Of a stretch of 64,000 nt of DNA, positions 10,857 through 22,946 are shown in pieces. Numbering within the stretch: position 1 is the stretch's first letter; each line of letters starts with the position of its first letter. The notes under the pieces were generated by a model that saw only the letters and a program-made list of their open reading frames with translations, had not been told where the DNA came from and did no database searches. The position numbers were made by a program, and so were the translations under genes. Source of the stretch: Fistulifera solaris (lineage: Eukaryota; Bacillariophyta; Bacillariophyceae; Naviculales; Stauroneidaceae); contig AP026125.1 in the NCBI GenBank assembly GCA_030295235.1, forward strand, positions 1,798,001 to 1,862,000, written 5' to 3'.

Positions 10857-13800
10857 ATGTCGCTGTTGCAAAGACTATCAGCTGAGGCGAGGGATGCCAT
10901 GCAAGATCTTTATAGCAACTGGGTTCTCGGTGACGATGCGGGGAAGTCAGCGCGGATCACTTTAGTTGTGAGACCACGTCGTGCTGTTACAAATCGTAAC
11001 CAGCCTCTGCTTGACTTGGGTATGACTTTCATAGAAATCAATGGGAGAGCTTACGTCAAATCCGTTTTACCAGGGTCCTTGGCGCAAAAGGCGGGGGTGT
11101 TACCCCAAGATGCCGTGCAATTTGCCATGCTGTATCGAAAGAAATGGTATTTGTCGTCACATGATGAGCACGACCTTGTTGATCGCTCTTCTGCACGATC
11201 GCGCGAAGCTATGGATGAGATTGCTGCGAAGCATGTGTTGGAATTGGAGTCCAAAGGAGTACGGATTTCTTACGACGAGCTAAAAGCATTGCTTGCACAA
11301 GGGCTGGATCCATTGCAGTCTGCATTTTTATCACCGTCGACGGCAAGCAAGTCAAAAGGAAACACTTGGAACGGTCCTCCCATACCAGCAACTGTCAATA
11401 TCTGTGTTCCCTTGGAGGGCTCGATAAAAGATGACTATACGGACTCACGCGGAGATGATACTGACGATTCGTATCGTCGTCCAACTTCTCCGTTCTCTCA
11501 TGAGATGCCACGGCCTGTGGTTTTTGTTTTTCGACGGACGCGTCAGAGGCGATCTTTGCAGGTCTATACATCGAATTTAGCCCCTTTGTTCCGGTTAGAT
11601 GACGAGTGTGATTTTGCTACGTCTTTGGTCCAAAGGCTGGCACCTACTGGTGACATGGCGGCACCTCCTCCAAATATGTTCGAGGAGTTGATTCACGACG
11701 GCACGGACTGGCTGCTTGGACGGGAAAGCATGTTGCCTCCAAAATCAAAAGAGAGTAGCTCGCAACAAACGAATGAAACCCAATTACTTGATTACAACGA
11801 TGAGGATCCCATTCCATTGGACGACTTTGAAAAGCAGAGAGCTGCAAAGCTTGCAAGGCTTCGTGCGCAAATGGCTGCCGAGTCGGGCAAGCCTGGTTCC
11901 GGTAGTGACGTTGAGGCGGAAACGATTCGGGGTATGATTCAAAAGGCAGTGGGCTTGGCGTTTGTGCGATCGGGAAAAATGGTCTTGGGCGTTTCATTGC
12001 ATGCTGGAACAGGACTCGTCATTGCTCGACTTTCTGACGGAACTTGGTCGGCACCGTCTGCTATAGGAACGTGGGGATTAGGATTTGGGCTGCAGTTTGG
12101 TCTGGAAGTTGCAGAATATATATTTATCTTACAAACACAAGATGCTCTTGAGCACTTTCGAAGGGGAGGAAGTTTTACCATAGGGGGCAATGTTGGTATA
12201 GCCGCCGCGGGGATCGGCCGCGAAGCGTATGGAGCAGCGAGTATTTCCGGGGCATGCGGCAACGTGAATACCGTCAAAGACGATGAGTACAATGACAATG
12301 ATACGCAGGATGAGAAGATAGCCCCAGCTTTAGCAATGACCCCGATAGTGGCTTACGCGAAGAGTCAAGGGTTGTACGTTGGCGTGTCGTTGGAAGGGTC
12401 CAGAATTTTTTCTCGAGACGATATAAACTGCCGAGCATATAAGTTCGAACTCGGTAGGGACGTCACTGCAAACGACATTTTGTCTGGCAAAGTTGCTACG
12501 CCCACGGAAGCGGAAGATCTCTACGCGGCATTGCATACTGTCGAATTTGCTCACGAGATGTCATGCTTACCTAAACCTCCTGCATTTCTAGACTCGGCTA
12601 GTTCGTGGCATTACGATCGATGTTCTCTTGGACGACGTTCGTCTGCACCGGCATCTCCGAATAGCAGTAAGGGGCAGCCTTTTTCATTTCTGAACAATCT
12701 GACTCCAGAAGAAGCAATCGAGTGCGAGACTTTCGAAGCGCAATTTAAGAAGTTTATGTACGGTGGAGTGTCTGTTCAAAGAATTATTCCTGACAAGAAA
12801 ACCCAGTCTGGAAAAACAAGTAAAGAACGCAGGACATTGTGGTTAATGCTCCCAGAAGTGGGGTCGCTGAGACTCGGTTTCGTTTCTAAGCTCAGTGACG
12901 GTGAAGGAACGCTTTCAAACAAGAGTAGCACTCAACAGGCTCGGCGCGACGAACGAAGCCGACTCGCGGCTGTGGATGGAGATGTTGCAACCGTTGCGTC
13001 TGAAGAATTGACTCTTGACTCTGCTTTGAATACAAAGGTATGCACAATTTAATCTCGAAACTTTGTCTTCGAATCTTCTTTAACCAATGCCGTTTTCTTT
13101 TGTTTCACAGGATGGTTCCACAACCATTGGTCAAAACATACGTTCGGGGAATGTAATTCTGTCAAATAAGCATTCAGTGGCTTTGACGGATGTTTCTGTC
13201 TTGTCTCATGATTCACCTATTCCTCTCCGTTTTGAGGAAGACAAAATGGAACATCTGAGAGTTATTTCTGTCCAGGATGTTTCGGGCACAACCTTGCTTT
13301 TCCTTGCTAACAACTTCCGTGAGGCTGAGCTGTTAATATGTGGCTTGAAACTGTTACTAGAGCGGGAAACAACTCGATTAGGCGTTCGTGGTGGTCTGCC
13401 GCTTAGAGCTTTTGGCGGAAAATGTCTTGAAGGGGGCCATGTCGCCTTCGGCTGCTCGTGGCTTTAGAGATACATCAATCATTAGCACTCGTACTTCTTC
13501 TAGAGGCTCGAAATCATCCATTTCGCATGTCTCTGATTCAGATGCTTGCGATAAAAATGAAGAGAACTTGGTCGATCAGTACGAGCGAGACCGTGAAGGG
13601 GCGGCTGATCGAAAATGGGGGAGTGTTCCGGGGAGAGATTACATGCGAAACCAAGCTGCCACTGCTGTTGAATCTGACGACAATGGTTTCATAGAAAAAG
13701 GCTTTCCGCAATACATCCACGATCATACAATTGTAAAAGAGATTGTTACCAGAGTTCGAATTCCTCTTTCATTTTCGCTGTGTCGGGAGCTTTTGTTGGA

Positions 13801-14817
13801 TTCCACATCTCCTGTTTTCAGAGCCTGGGAAAAGGACGCGGTGACAAAAACGTTGACAAGACAAGATGGGTGTTCCCATCTTCTCAGTCAGACCATGATC
13901 AGAATTTATCAGACCGACAACGAATTGCGACCATTAGTATGGCAACTGCATCGCGTACTTCCACCTTCGATAGACCAAGATACGGGTCCACCGTACGATT
14001 CTCCGAAACACATTCAATTGAAAGTGATGATTCGAAAAATCTTGTATTTTCAATCGCCGAGCGCACGCCAAGACGAGGGTTTTCTATCAAAGTGCGCATT
14101 GTCCTGAGTGCTCGGAGAGACAGTGAATGCGACGCTTACGTCTCTGCAGATATTCGTCCAATCGGAAAAGACATGTCGAACCAAGCGGCAGTCCACAAAG
14201 CTTTTCTCTTGGTAGTCGACGAAATTAAGCAACGATACGGGATGGACAACAACGGTCTTGTTTCATGTTTCTTTGCTATTGCCGACAAAGCGGACACGGA
14301 TTCGCCGAAGACTTCGCGAAAGAATATGGACAATGAGCCGCCTTCGGTTTCTCGTGTGTTTCGCAAAACTGACCCTTTGTTGGAGGAGAAAAAAAGTGAT
14401 CTGTCATCGGGTAAACGTTCGGCGACCAGTCCTAGTAAGACGAGAACCTCCGGTTTCGTTTCGTTAGAAGACATGCTGAAGACGGGCCGTACAAGTCCAG
14501 AGCCCTCGCCTGGGGGCTTCAATCCTAGCAGAGGTAAAGGGGAGAGCGGTTCATTTATACCCGAGATAGAAGATGAGAGATACGGCATGGCTCTTCACGA
14601 AAAAAGAAATAGACAGCCGGTCACAGTTGAAGTGAAACCTCTTCCCAAGATTCGTTTAAGTCTCATGCCATCGCCACGAGAGGAGGATGAAGAGGAAAGT
14701 AGCTCTAATACTCAACAACAACGAAAAAGCAGTCGCAGGAAGAAGTCGCACCCTACTCGCTCGAGTTCACGCAAAGCTCCTCAGAGCACAAGCTCAGATA
14801 CAAGAGTACAGATCTAA
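10857..14817 (+). CDS. PDZ - SYLF (Ysc84) - PH-like multidomain protein
   Basis: ATG at 10857 (MSLLQRLSAEARD). Exon 1 runs to 13037, a 73-base intron occupies 13038-13110, and the frame then continues with two single-base frame changes, near 13400 and 13930. Residues about 30-100 look like a PDZ domain (LGMTFIEINGRAYVKSVLPG). Residues about 355-560 form a SYLF/DUF500 domain (VGLAFVRSGKMVLGVSLHAG, GTWGLGFGLQFG, GGSFTIGGNVGIAAAG, GLYVGVSLEGS), known to bind phosphoinositides and actin in Ysc84/SH3YL1. After the intron comes a PH-like fold ending in ETTRLGVRGGLPL. A further region (IHDHTIVKEIVTRVRIPL to AFLLVVDEIKQRYG) may be a VASt/START-like domain. The basic, Ser-rich tail is disordered. Probable membrane-associated scaffold linking lipids and actin; exact role unknown. 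Confidence 0.75.
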
Positions 14818-14873
14818 CAGCACCAGGTAGATCCACGCTACGTCTAGACGTCTAGTTTGAAAACCTTTATTTA

Positions 14874-15965
14874 CTAGAGCTTACTTTCGTTAAACCGGAC
14901 AATCATCGTGATACCTATTGGACTTCCCTTATCCATGTTTTCCAATTCTATAGCACCTTCCCGTAAAGAAACCTCTCGGCGCACTAACTTCGCCGGATCA
15001 AGCGATGAAGTAGCCACCATATCTAGCAATTCAGGAAGATCATCCGCAGCAAACCCATGAGAACCAATAATTTCTATTTCTTTACCTGCCACACGTCCCA
15101 TAGGCACCTGCGGTCGATGATCGCCAATGGGCAATCCCACCTGAACCATTCTTCCCGCCGGTCTTGTACAGAGAACAGCATTTTCGCACGTTTCGGCAAA
15201 ACCAGCCGCATCCACACACAGATCTGCACCATCCCCGCCACAAATTCGTTGTACTTGCTGACAGCAATCTTTTGCGGATGCTTGTACGACATGAGTTGCA
15301 CCCAGCTGTATTGCTAATTCGAGTCCTTCGTTTGACAGATCAATGGCCACAATAATGTTTGCACCCATCGATGCCGCCATCATGACACAGGAAAGACCCA
15401 CTCCGCCGGCACCAAAGATGGCTATTGATTCACCTTGTTGTAGTTGTCCCTGCTGTTTCACAGCGCGATAAGCCGTCGTGAATCGACACCCTAACGAGGC
15501 CGCTTGAACGAACGAAACCGAATCCGGAATGCGTTTGACATTCCGATCGGCACGAGGGATGGCTACATACTCTGCAAAACTGCCCCAATACGTAAAGCCA
15601 GGTTGTTGTTGATTCGAACACACAGTTGTGCGGTTTCGATGGCAGTATCGACAGTTTCCGCAAGATAGAATGAACGGAGCGGTGACTCGATCACCTACCG
15701 AAAACTGTTTCACCGAACGTCCTACTCGAACGACGATTCCACTGAGTTCGTGACCGGGTACAAAGGGCAGTCCGTGTTCTTTCACATCATCGTCGTGTCC
15801 TTTCCATCCGTGCCAATCGGATCGACATACTCCGGTCGCCATGACTTGAACGAGAACACCATCGGGAGAGATTGGCGGTATAGGCACGTGCTCGATCCGT
15901 ATAGGTCCACCAAATTCTCGATAGACAGCCGCTTGCATCGGTCGATTCGAGGACGATTGGGGCAT
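14874..15965 (-). CDS. Zinc-dependent alcohol dehydrogenase (MDR family)
   Basis: Single exon of 363 residues, ATG at 15965. The GroES-like N-terminal half has the catalytic zinc ligands C47 (GVCRSDWHG), H72-E73 (PGHELSG) and C160 (SLGCRFTTAYRA). The structural zinc cysteines are C102, C105, C108 and C116 (CGNCRYCHRNRTTVC). The Rossmann half carries the dinucleotide motif GAGGVGLS at 185-192, followed by a D at the end of the second strand (VAIDLS), which favours NAD. The closest general type is the bacterial-like zinc ADH that oxidises or reduces primary alcohols and aldehydes; the substrate cannot be set from sequence. It converges with the SYLF gene, with only 56 bases between stop codons. 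No N-terminal targeting signal, so probably cytosolic. Confidence 0.9.
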   Translation of the reverse strand: MPQSSSNRPMQAAVYREFGGPIRIEHVPIPPISPDGVLVQVMATGVCRSDWHGWKGHDDDVKEHGLPFVPGHELSGIVVRVGRSVKQFSVGDRVTAPFILSCGNCRYCHRNRTTVCSNQQQPGFTYWGSFAEYVAIPRADRNVKRIPDSVSFVQAASLGCRFTTAYRAVKQQGQLQQGESIAIFGAGGVGLSCVMMAASMGANIIVAIDLSNEGLELAIQLGATHVVQASAKDCCQQVQRICGGDGADLCVDAAGFAETCENAVLCTRPAGRMVQVGLPIGDHRPQVPMGRVAGKEIEIIGSHGFAADDLPELLDMVATSSLDPAKLVRREVSLREGAIELENMDKGSPIGITMIVRFNESKL

Positions 15966-16762
15966 GCTTTGTCTCTTGAATCACAAGGTGTTCTGAATAT
16001 TAGAATCACAATCGTCGTCATGAATGCGGCAAGCGACGAAACATCACTCCGCAATCAGATACAGAAAATCCGTCAGATTTGCTGTCTACGACAAAACACA
16101 CAGAAATTCCGTCTGATGAAGGATGACCAAACAACGTGGTCTCTATAGTATACATCCAAACTGTATGTTACCTTTACAACGACTGCATCTAAGTCCGAAA
16201 TGACAACCTATGACGTGATGGTGAAGCGTGAAGATGGCCACAAATGATAGCACAAAATGTATTATCCTTTTCCAAGGCTTCATGTGTGTCGTCAACGTAA
16301 ATCACTGAGTTCAATTGAATGGCAGCATCTTGATTTACGCTGTTGAAACGACTGCCAGGTCACTATACAATCAATGTGTTAGTTTAGAGAGACAGCGACT
16401 AAATTTCAGTCACGCTCCAATTCCGGAAAAACTATTGATTAGAACGGCGGCAAATAAAGAGGGCCGCAAATGTAATCAATCTCAAAGGCTTCTATGGGTG
16501 TCGTTTGAAGTACAAACACAAAGAAATCAATCGTTACAGAATTTTTATTTGATAAAAATACTTATTTCTGTTCACGTAAAAATACGTCATGCATTAATTC
16601 TGTCTTTGCGACCAAAAATGAACTTCCAGATTTTCTGTGGACGAGAGAAACTACCGTCTAGATTTTTCTATCGGTTGTAAAGCGACGACGAGACATATTG
16701 CTTCGAAGACCATCAAGAACTTTTATAAAGTCATCAATAGTTTTGACTAAAATTCGCATTTC
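15966..16762. promoter_or_regulatory. Divergent intergenic region, ADH / glutaminyl cyclase
   Basis: About 800 bases between divergent genes. It is AT-rich around 16530-16600. Chance frames are present but none has protein-like composition. Both promoters should lie here; no motif was recognised. Confidence 0.4.
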
Positions 16763-17892
16763 ATGGCTGCGAAACAAAGAAAGAACAAGGGGGTCAATAG
16801 TACGGAAGAGAGGAAACGAATTGACCGTAATGAACAAGCAAATAAGGCCAAGAAAGGATCGTTCGAGAAACAAGTTTCGTCCTCATCGTCGTCATCTCAT
16901 AGTTTGTTACGAGTAGCCATGTGGATGGCTATCATCGGTGCATTTCTAGCCGTATCAGTTATCTTTCCTTGGCAAAAAGACGTAAGTCATTATCGTTAAC
17001 TGGCAGCGTATTGCACAACTACCAGTCCAACATTTGCATTTCTCAAAGCAGGTTTCGACAACAACGCCCGCCGCTCCATCAACAAAAGAACAAAAGCAAC
17101 AATCTTCGATACCATCAAGTACACGGTTTGGTCGTTTCGAATTGTTAGAAACAGTACGTCACGATGACGATGCGTTTACACAAGGTTTACAGCTAGTCAA
17201 TGATACGTTGTATGAGGGCGTCGGACATTACGGAAAATCGGAATTGCGTCGTGTTGATTTGGCCACCGGAAAGGTTTTGCAGCGTCACAAACTACCACGT
17301 GAATTTTTTTGGTGAAGGGATTACTTATTTTGAAGACAGTAGGACTGGAAAGGGACGTATCCTTCAGTTGACGTGGAGAGAACAAACTGCATTTCTGTAT
17401 GATAGTGAGTCATTAGAACTCCTTCATCAAATCTCTTACAATACAAAGACGGGCCAGGGCTGGGGGATCACTTGGCGTCAGAAGCAATCCGCCTTTATTG
17501 TCAGTGATGGCTCTTCCTTCTTGCATTTTTGGGATTCGCAAACGTTTGCGGAAACGAAACGCACCGAGGTGTACACACTGTTGCACGGAGGAAAAGGAAA
17601 AGTCAGACATATCAACGAGCTGGAATACGAACCGATATCAGATACCGTGTTAGCAAATGTTTGGCACAATGATTTGATCTTACGAATCGACCCAGATACG
17701 GGATTTGTAACGACAATCTACGATCTGAGTAGTTTGTATCCTACCGAGCAACGATCGGATAGCGAAGCCGTTCTGAATGGCATCGCGCTAGTAGAAGGGA
17801 AGCCAGACGAGGTTTGGGTAACGGGCAAGCTTTGGTCTCATATGTTTAGAATTCGACTCATTGATCCGGATGACGATGAAGCACTAAGATAG
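16763..17892 (+). CDS. Glutaminyl-peptide cyclotransferase, plant (beta-propeller) type
   Basis: Exon 1 is 16763-16981; a 70-base GT-AG intron follows (16982-17051). Exon 2 contains one frame change in the seven-T run at 17304-17310. Removing one T gives PREFFGEGITYFED and a continuous protein. The N-terminus is a basic tail followed by one membrane anchor (AMWMAIIGAFLAVSVIF), so it is a type II membrane protein with the enzyme in the secretory lumen or outside the cell. The body has the plant QC pattern: DDDAFTQGLQL, YEGVGHYGKSELRRVDL, GEGIT, LTWREQTAFLYD, GQGWGITW, INELEYEP, LANVWHNDLILRIDPDTG and VLNGIAL. Plant-type QC converts N-terminal Gln to pyroglutamate. It is not related to the zinc-dependent animal QC. 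Confidence 0.87.
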
Positions 17893-17963
17893 CACTAATA
17901 CCTGACGTTCCCAACTACGAAAGACATACAACATTCATTACGTAATTCAAGAGACGGTCGACA

Positions 17964-19715
17964 TTAATAATACAAGCTGTCATCAACAGACTGATTGTCA
18001 TGATTGCTTTGTCTTCGAGCCGGGTATTCATCTTCGTCGTCGTCGTCATCATTCATTGGAGAGTCCTTGGCAGCTTCAAACTCTTGCGAATCGATGTATT
18101 GAGTGGGCTTGTAAGCCGACCGTAACGTGAGCATCCAGAACCCGGCAAACGCCACAACCAGCATTCCCATAAAGAGCCACATTAAAGCTGTCATTGAATA
18201 ATCACAAGTTGCATCGTAAGCTGTACTAGCATAGATAGGGACGATTGTATCGCATTTCGTCAAAGCGATCGTGCGGCTGAGAGCACTGACAACAACTTGC
18301 ATGATATCGACAATATCTATAATCATCAATCGAACGGATTCAAAGTCACGGTTACACAAGAGTTCGAGAGGTGCCATACTGTCGGTGTTCGACATGGTCG
18401 CGCCAAGCTGATCCAGATAAACTGAGGCATTGTTCTGACGAAAAAGTTAGACGAAAGAAGTCAAAAGGGAGACGAAAAGTGCAAAGAATTCTTACCAGCT
18501 GGACCTCAAGTTGCTCAATCTGCTCAAAAGGATCCCTCGTCTGGCAGTTAGTGATGTAGTATTCCGCCAGTTTGTATTCCTTTGTCGTGTTCGGATAACC
18601 TTGTAGCGGCAAGATGTTAAGCACGGTTGTGTCCACTGTCTGTGGACCATCTTGGTCTTTCGGCAAGCAAAAATCTGAATTTACACCCACTGCGATGATC
18701 ATGACCGTTGATACGACACATGCGGAGATGACCAAAATGAAGAAAAGCGGGAAGATGACCCAATTTACGAGACACGTAAACCAACGGAAATGTGCATCAA
18801 ACATCGCGAGAATTGTAGCTGACATGAGAATAGCAGGAATGATGGTGAAGGGTATTAAGATGATGAGAGACTGCCAAGACGTCAAATCGATATTGTCGGT
18901 TTCTTCTTGAACAGTACCAGCAGCACTCTGGAGTTCGTTCGAAGCTGACTCCAAACCGTCCAAATCATCTCCTGCGAAATTCTCAAGCTCCGATAAATAG
19001 GGGATGGCCTGATTCGCTTGGTTGACAATTTCTGTCGAGGCTCCCGAGTCTTCCAGGAGAGCATTACCTGGGCAAAAATTGTCGCCGTCTAGTTCTGTAA
19101 CAAGTTGTTCTTTGATACGCACAGCCGTTTCGCGCACCCCCCTTGATTGAGCTAAGAATATCGCTCGCTTCTCTGGAAAGACCATCAACAAGATAGGAGT
19201 TATAACTGACCGTATTGACAGTGCTCTGAAGATTCGCTAAACCATTTGTCACGGAAAGAATGGAAAAGATGATAAAAACCAGAGAACAAAGCAAGAACCA
19301 TACGCGAACCCGTGTTGACCGATGACGGAAGGAAGCTCCTTCATAAGGCTTCTCTGTGTAGCCCGGGTCGTCAACGGCTTGCTGAAAGCCCTGGCCTGCC
19401 CAAAACCCGACTCTGTGTTTGCCCATGCAACGGAGGAAGATAATCGCAAACAACCACACCAGAAAAAGAGTCATCATGAATATTCCCATGTAGATAAGAC
19501 CATAGATATAATCCTCGCTTTCTTCAGTAGTTCCAAAAGGTTTGTGATATCGCCCGAATTACCAAACCGTAACGATCCGGAAAATGCCGAGGCAAAACGA
19601 TGCTGGAGTGATCCGCAACAAAGAAAGAAAATGAGAACCTCGGCAAAATGACCCTTCCTGCTTATACCATAACTCCGCGTACCTCTCGAAAAGTGATTTC
19701 TCCTTCGTTCGACAT
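17964..19715 (-). CDS. Five-pass membrane protein, prominin/tweety-like topology (paralogue A)
   Basis: Exons: 19683-19715, about 18496-19602 and 17964-18434; introns 19603-19682 (80 nt) and 18435-18495 (61 nt). Two single-base frame changes lie in exon 2: near 19533 (a T run one short) and in the six-C run 19137-19142 (one C extra). The paired short N-terminal block ending RFG...EESEDYIYG matches paralogue B. Membrane segments: IFMMTLFLVWLFAIIFL, WFLLCSLVFIIFSIL, then after a roughly 150-residue loop SLIILIPFTIIPAILMS and WVIFPLFFILVISACVVS, then a second cysteine-containing loop, then ALMWLFMGMLVVAFAGFWML. Short acidic cytoplasmic tail. Function unknown. Five segments with two large outer loops resemble prominin and tweety proteins, but no sequence motif ties it to either. 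Confidence 0.7.
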
Positions 19716-20336
19716 GACACTTTTAGGTATAAACGTTAGTAAGAGAATGAAAAGAAACTATGAATCCAACAACGAATCTATAAGACTCTCGCTTCCTTCA
19801 TTGCGGACGAGAACGGAGGTCGATGGTCGCGATGTCGATCAGCGTTTATCGGAGTCGCGCGCGCGATGCTTCTTCGTGCTAATATTTCAGCGTCTTAGCC
19901 GGATGGCGCAAAGACGTTTCGTGGGAATCCAGTACTAAACTTTACGTCTACTGTACATTCTACACTTACGTGATCAATCTTGCGTGTTTATCGTGAGTCG
20001 TGCGGACTACTTTTGTCGTGAAAGTACTTTCTATTGATAGTGAAAGCGCAGGTCACACTTGGCTTACATGCGCCGAATTGTGTTCCAGTTAGAGACTTAA
20101 GGACAAACTTAGCACTGAATATACAATCATGAATAGTTGTAAAACTTTTACATAGAGCGTCACCTCCTTCACCTCCCCCTTTTGATGAACAGGTTCTCCG
20201 GTCACATTTTCGAGGTTGCATTTTGGCAATCAATAACAACCCAACAAAAGGTTCGACAGCAGCGTTCAGCAAGAAGATTCTAAAGCGGATACAAACTACC
20301 TCTTTACAAATCTTTCCACAACTTGCTGCAAAAAAG
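19716..20336. promoter_or_regulatory. Divergent intergenic region between the two five-pass genes
   Basis: About 620 bases separate the start codons of paralogues A and B. The region should hold both promoters and may coordinate the pair. A GCGCGCGATGC block lies near 19858. No recognised element. Confidence 0.4.
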
Positions 20337-22515
20337 ATGACTTCGGATGACTACAGCTCGGTAGGTGCACCAATCGTCAAATGGTATATGTTTCGATCGA
20401 CGCTTCTTTTTCTAATTTATTCTGTAAATACTTTTTACGTCTTTCAGCGGGTCGACTCAAATCTTGCGATGCGGAAAGCGCCAAGGTAAGCAATCGGTTG
20501 GCGACTCTCGACTTTGTTGGCTCATTAATGCTGAATCTTGATATCTTTTTGCTTTGCAGATTCGGTCATACGAGGGAGTTTGCGGCAGTCGCTTCGGAAG
20601 AGAGCCGTGACGAATACATTGACGGAGTAAGTTTCATGAAAGGATAATGAAAGATTGGATATCCAAGCTCACGTGTTTTTCAGCTTGCTGCCTTCGCAGT
20701 TTTCATTTTTGCTTTCATTTTTGTTTGGTTGGTGATCCTATTTCTCTTTAAATTTCACTACGGTGTCGACCGCGTTGGTTGGGCTGCTGGTGGGGATGTT
20801 GTTGATGTAGAATATATGAGGAAGCAGGGAATAAGTCGAAAGCAGAGAACACAACGGATTCGTCGCAATTGGCGCGTGCAGACTACCTTTCTGATTGCCT
20901 CAATGTGCATACCCGTGCTCTCGTTTTTATTGGTGAATCATGGACTAGAACCCTTCATTGAAAGCTTGACGGATATCGAAGACATGACCAACTATGTTGA
21001 TACCCAAGCGTTTCTTGGAATTTATACCGGACAACGGATCAACACAATATACAACAATTTACAGAACTTGGTCTCCCATAACGTCACAACGTCTTGTCCC
21101 GATTTTCCTTCCAGTTTTTTGAGTAATGAAACCCGCTTCACCATTGCACATGAAGGCTTATCCAATTCATTGACCGCTCTTCTACCGGTAGTCAATAAAA
21201 CAATTCCAACTACCGTCGAAGTACTTGAAGCATTGACAACAGCAACGAGAAAAGCAGAAGATATTGTTGATTTCATTGGCGGTCACGACTGGCTATTGAT
21301 CCTGCTACTGGCAGTTCTCAATATCATCAATGCTTTCTTGCTATTCGGTGTATTTTTGACGAAAAACAATGTGGACTATCCTGTGTTCCTAGCGTTTGTA
21401 GGCTATCTGCTGTTGCCGGCGTTTCTTCTTGCCCTGCTGGCGTTTGTGTGCACGAGTTGTCTCTTCGCCACCGCCGCCATTTCAAATGCAGGTAAGTCGT
21501 TCTTAGCCGAATGTGAAGCAAAGGAAGGTTGCGATCTAATCTTTCTCTTTGCACTGTTTAAATTAGATTTCTGTTCCGGGGGAGATGGTGTTCGAAATCC
21601 TATCGGTACATTTCGCGACATTTCAATGAGACTTGGCTATGAAGACAATAGCCTCCCCTTGACCGCTCTCGATTATTATACTTCAGTACGTATACCTTTT
21701 TGTGTTCCTAAAAACCGTTGAACGACACTCATCCATTAATTTTGCTTCAGAACTGTCGCGCTGAACATCCTCTAGCGCCCATAAGCGAGGCGAAACGATA
21801 TGTTGAGATGTCCACAATCCGTTTTGATCAGCTTTTGAATGCTCTAAAGTCGACGAAGTGGGAGGAGGTTCCCGATGGATGTGAAAAACAATTCCCTTTT
21901 TCCAACTCGTCGTTTTATGAAATATCCAATAATCTGGGTATGTTGCAAGACAATTTCAATCAAGTGTTGGAGTTGTCGTCTTGCTCCAATATGCGGCCGC
22001 TCTTCCAATACCTTTCCTCCGGTTCAATTTGCACCGAATCTGTTAAAGGATTGAGCGTTCTCTTCTCGCTCACGTTCGCAATATCTGTGTTAGGTCTCGT
22101 TTTGCTAACGACCCGGGCGGCTCTTTTCAACCCCGTAATCAGAGCAAGGCGCATTAAACGGAGAGAGAAAGAATTCAATGAGTACAAATGCTACATGGCA
22201 AGATACTACGATACAGATACATGGAAAATGGACCCGCCAAAACATTCCGAAAGTAACATCCAATGCTTATCAACGATGGAGTCTGACGACACATCGTCTC
22301 GATCGATTCTTACAGGTTCAGACGGTACCACTGTTGAAACGAAAAGTTCCATCGTGCGACACAATGAGGAGATAATGAACGTTTCGCTGCAGTCTGATGG
22401 TAGATTTTTCCGCAATAATCAGTTCTATCACGGAGAAGTCGAAATCATCTACTACTCCTCGGATTCGGACTCTGATGACGAAAACGGTGATTCGCTCTCT
22501 TTTCAAGGAGCTTAA
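20337..22515 (+). CDS. Five-pass membrane protein, prominin/tweety-like topology (paralogue B)
   Basis: Five exons: 20337-20360, 20448-20485, 20560-20626, 20684-21685 and 21751-22515. All four introns are GT-AG and in phase, giving about 631 residues. The three tiny first exons encode a 43-residue cytoplasmic head ending EESRDEYIDG. Membrane segments are at about 44-66, 109-130, 246-268, 276-309 and 478-499, with two large outer loops (131-245 with likely N-glycosylation sites; 310-477 with paired cysteines). The C-terminal tail of about 130 residues is Ser/Asp-rich. The small exons and the block they encode correspond to those of paralogue A, so the two arose by inverted duplication. Role unknown; plasma or endosomal membrane is inferred from topology only. 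Confidence 0.78.
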
Positions 22516-22523
22516 ATTCTAGC

Positions 22524-22946
22524 ATGTCTACGTTGTCTGGGCTATTCTTGAATTCAAGGAGAGCAACGTCGCATCCCCAGAAAAGTAGATCAGAAGCGGA
22601 TCCACAAGCTTGTGCCACGGTAAAAGCATCGGATGGAACCGGGACCACTAGGTCAAATAATACTCGTCTGTTCTTTGGGACTAGAGCGTCTTTACCGAGT
22701 CCGAAGATGGTAAAACCAGAAGTACAAGAGCAAAGTCGGCATACAAGGGTCCCGTTAGATCATGTTGCCCCGCATCATGATATTGCAAACAATCCGCTTA
22801 GCCTTGGAGATATGGAAGTGTCTATCGACAAGTTATATGATGATTCTGGTGATCAACCCTTTGCTGAGGCTCCAGCTCCGCCTGACGCACCGCAAAAGAA
22901 AGTCAGTGCAGTTGCCCGAACATCTGGCGCTCGAACCATTGACTAG
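22524..22946 (+). CDS. Hypothetical 140-residue frame, possibly the tail of paralogue B
   Basis: Starts nine bases after the stop of paralogue B, in another frame. It is hydrophilic, with many Ser, Pro and Asp, and has no domain. One extra T before TAAAT near 22513 would fuse it to the upstream protein (FQGA then LNSSMSTLSG). Because similar one-base losses are common in this window, it may be the real cytoplasmic C-terminus. It could also be a separate small gene or chance. Confidence 0.35.
   Translation: MSTLSGLFLNSRRATSHPQKSRSEADPQACATVKASDGTGTTRSNNTRLFFGTRASLPSPKMVKPEVQEQSRHTRVPLDHVAPHHDIANNPLSLGDMEVSIDKLYDDSGDQPFAEAPAPPDAPQKKVSAVARTSGARTID

Noticed and set aside
13380-13470. Short intron to explain the frame change after GVRGGLPL in the SYLF gene
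   Set aside because: The available GT-AG pairs give introns of 22 or 44 bases that either are too short or do not restore the frame; a one-base indel is simpler.
15750-16148. Plus-strand frame antisense to the alcohol dehydrogenase
   Set aside because: Mirrors the ADH codons on the other strand; the ADH frame explains the conservation.
16315-16680. Plus-strand frame of about 120 residues
   Set aside because: AT-rich intergenic sequence; composition is not protein-like and it starts without context between two divergent genes.
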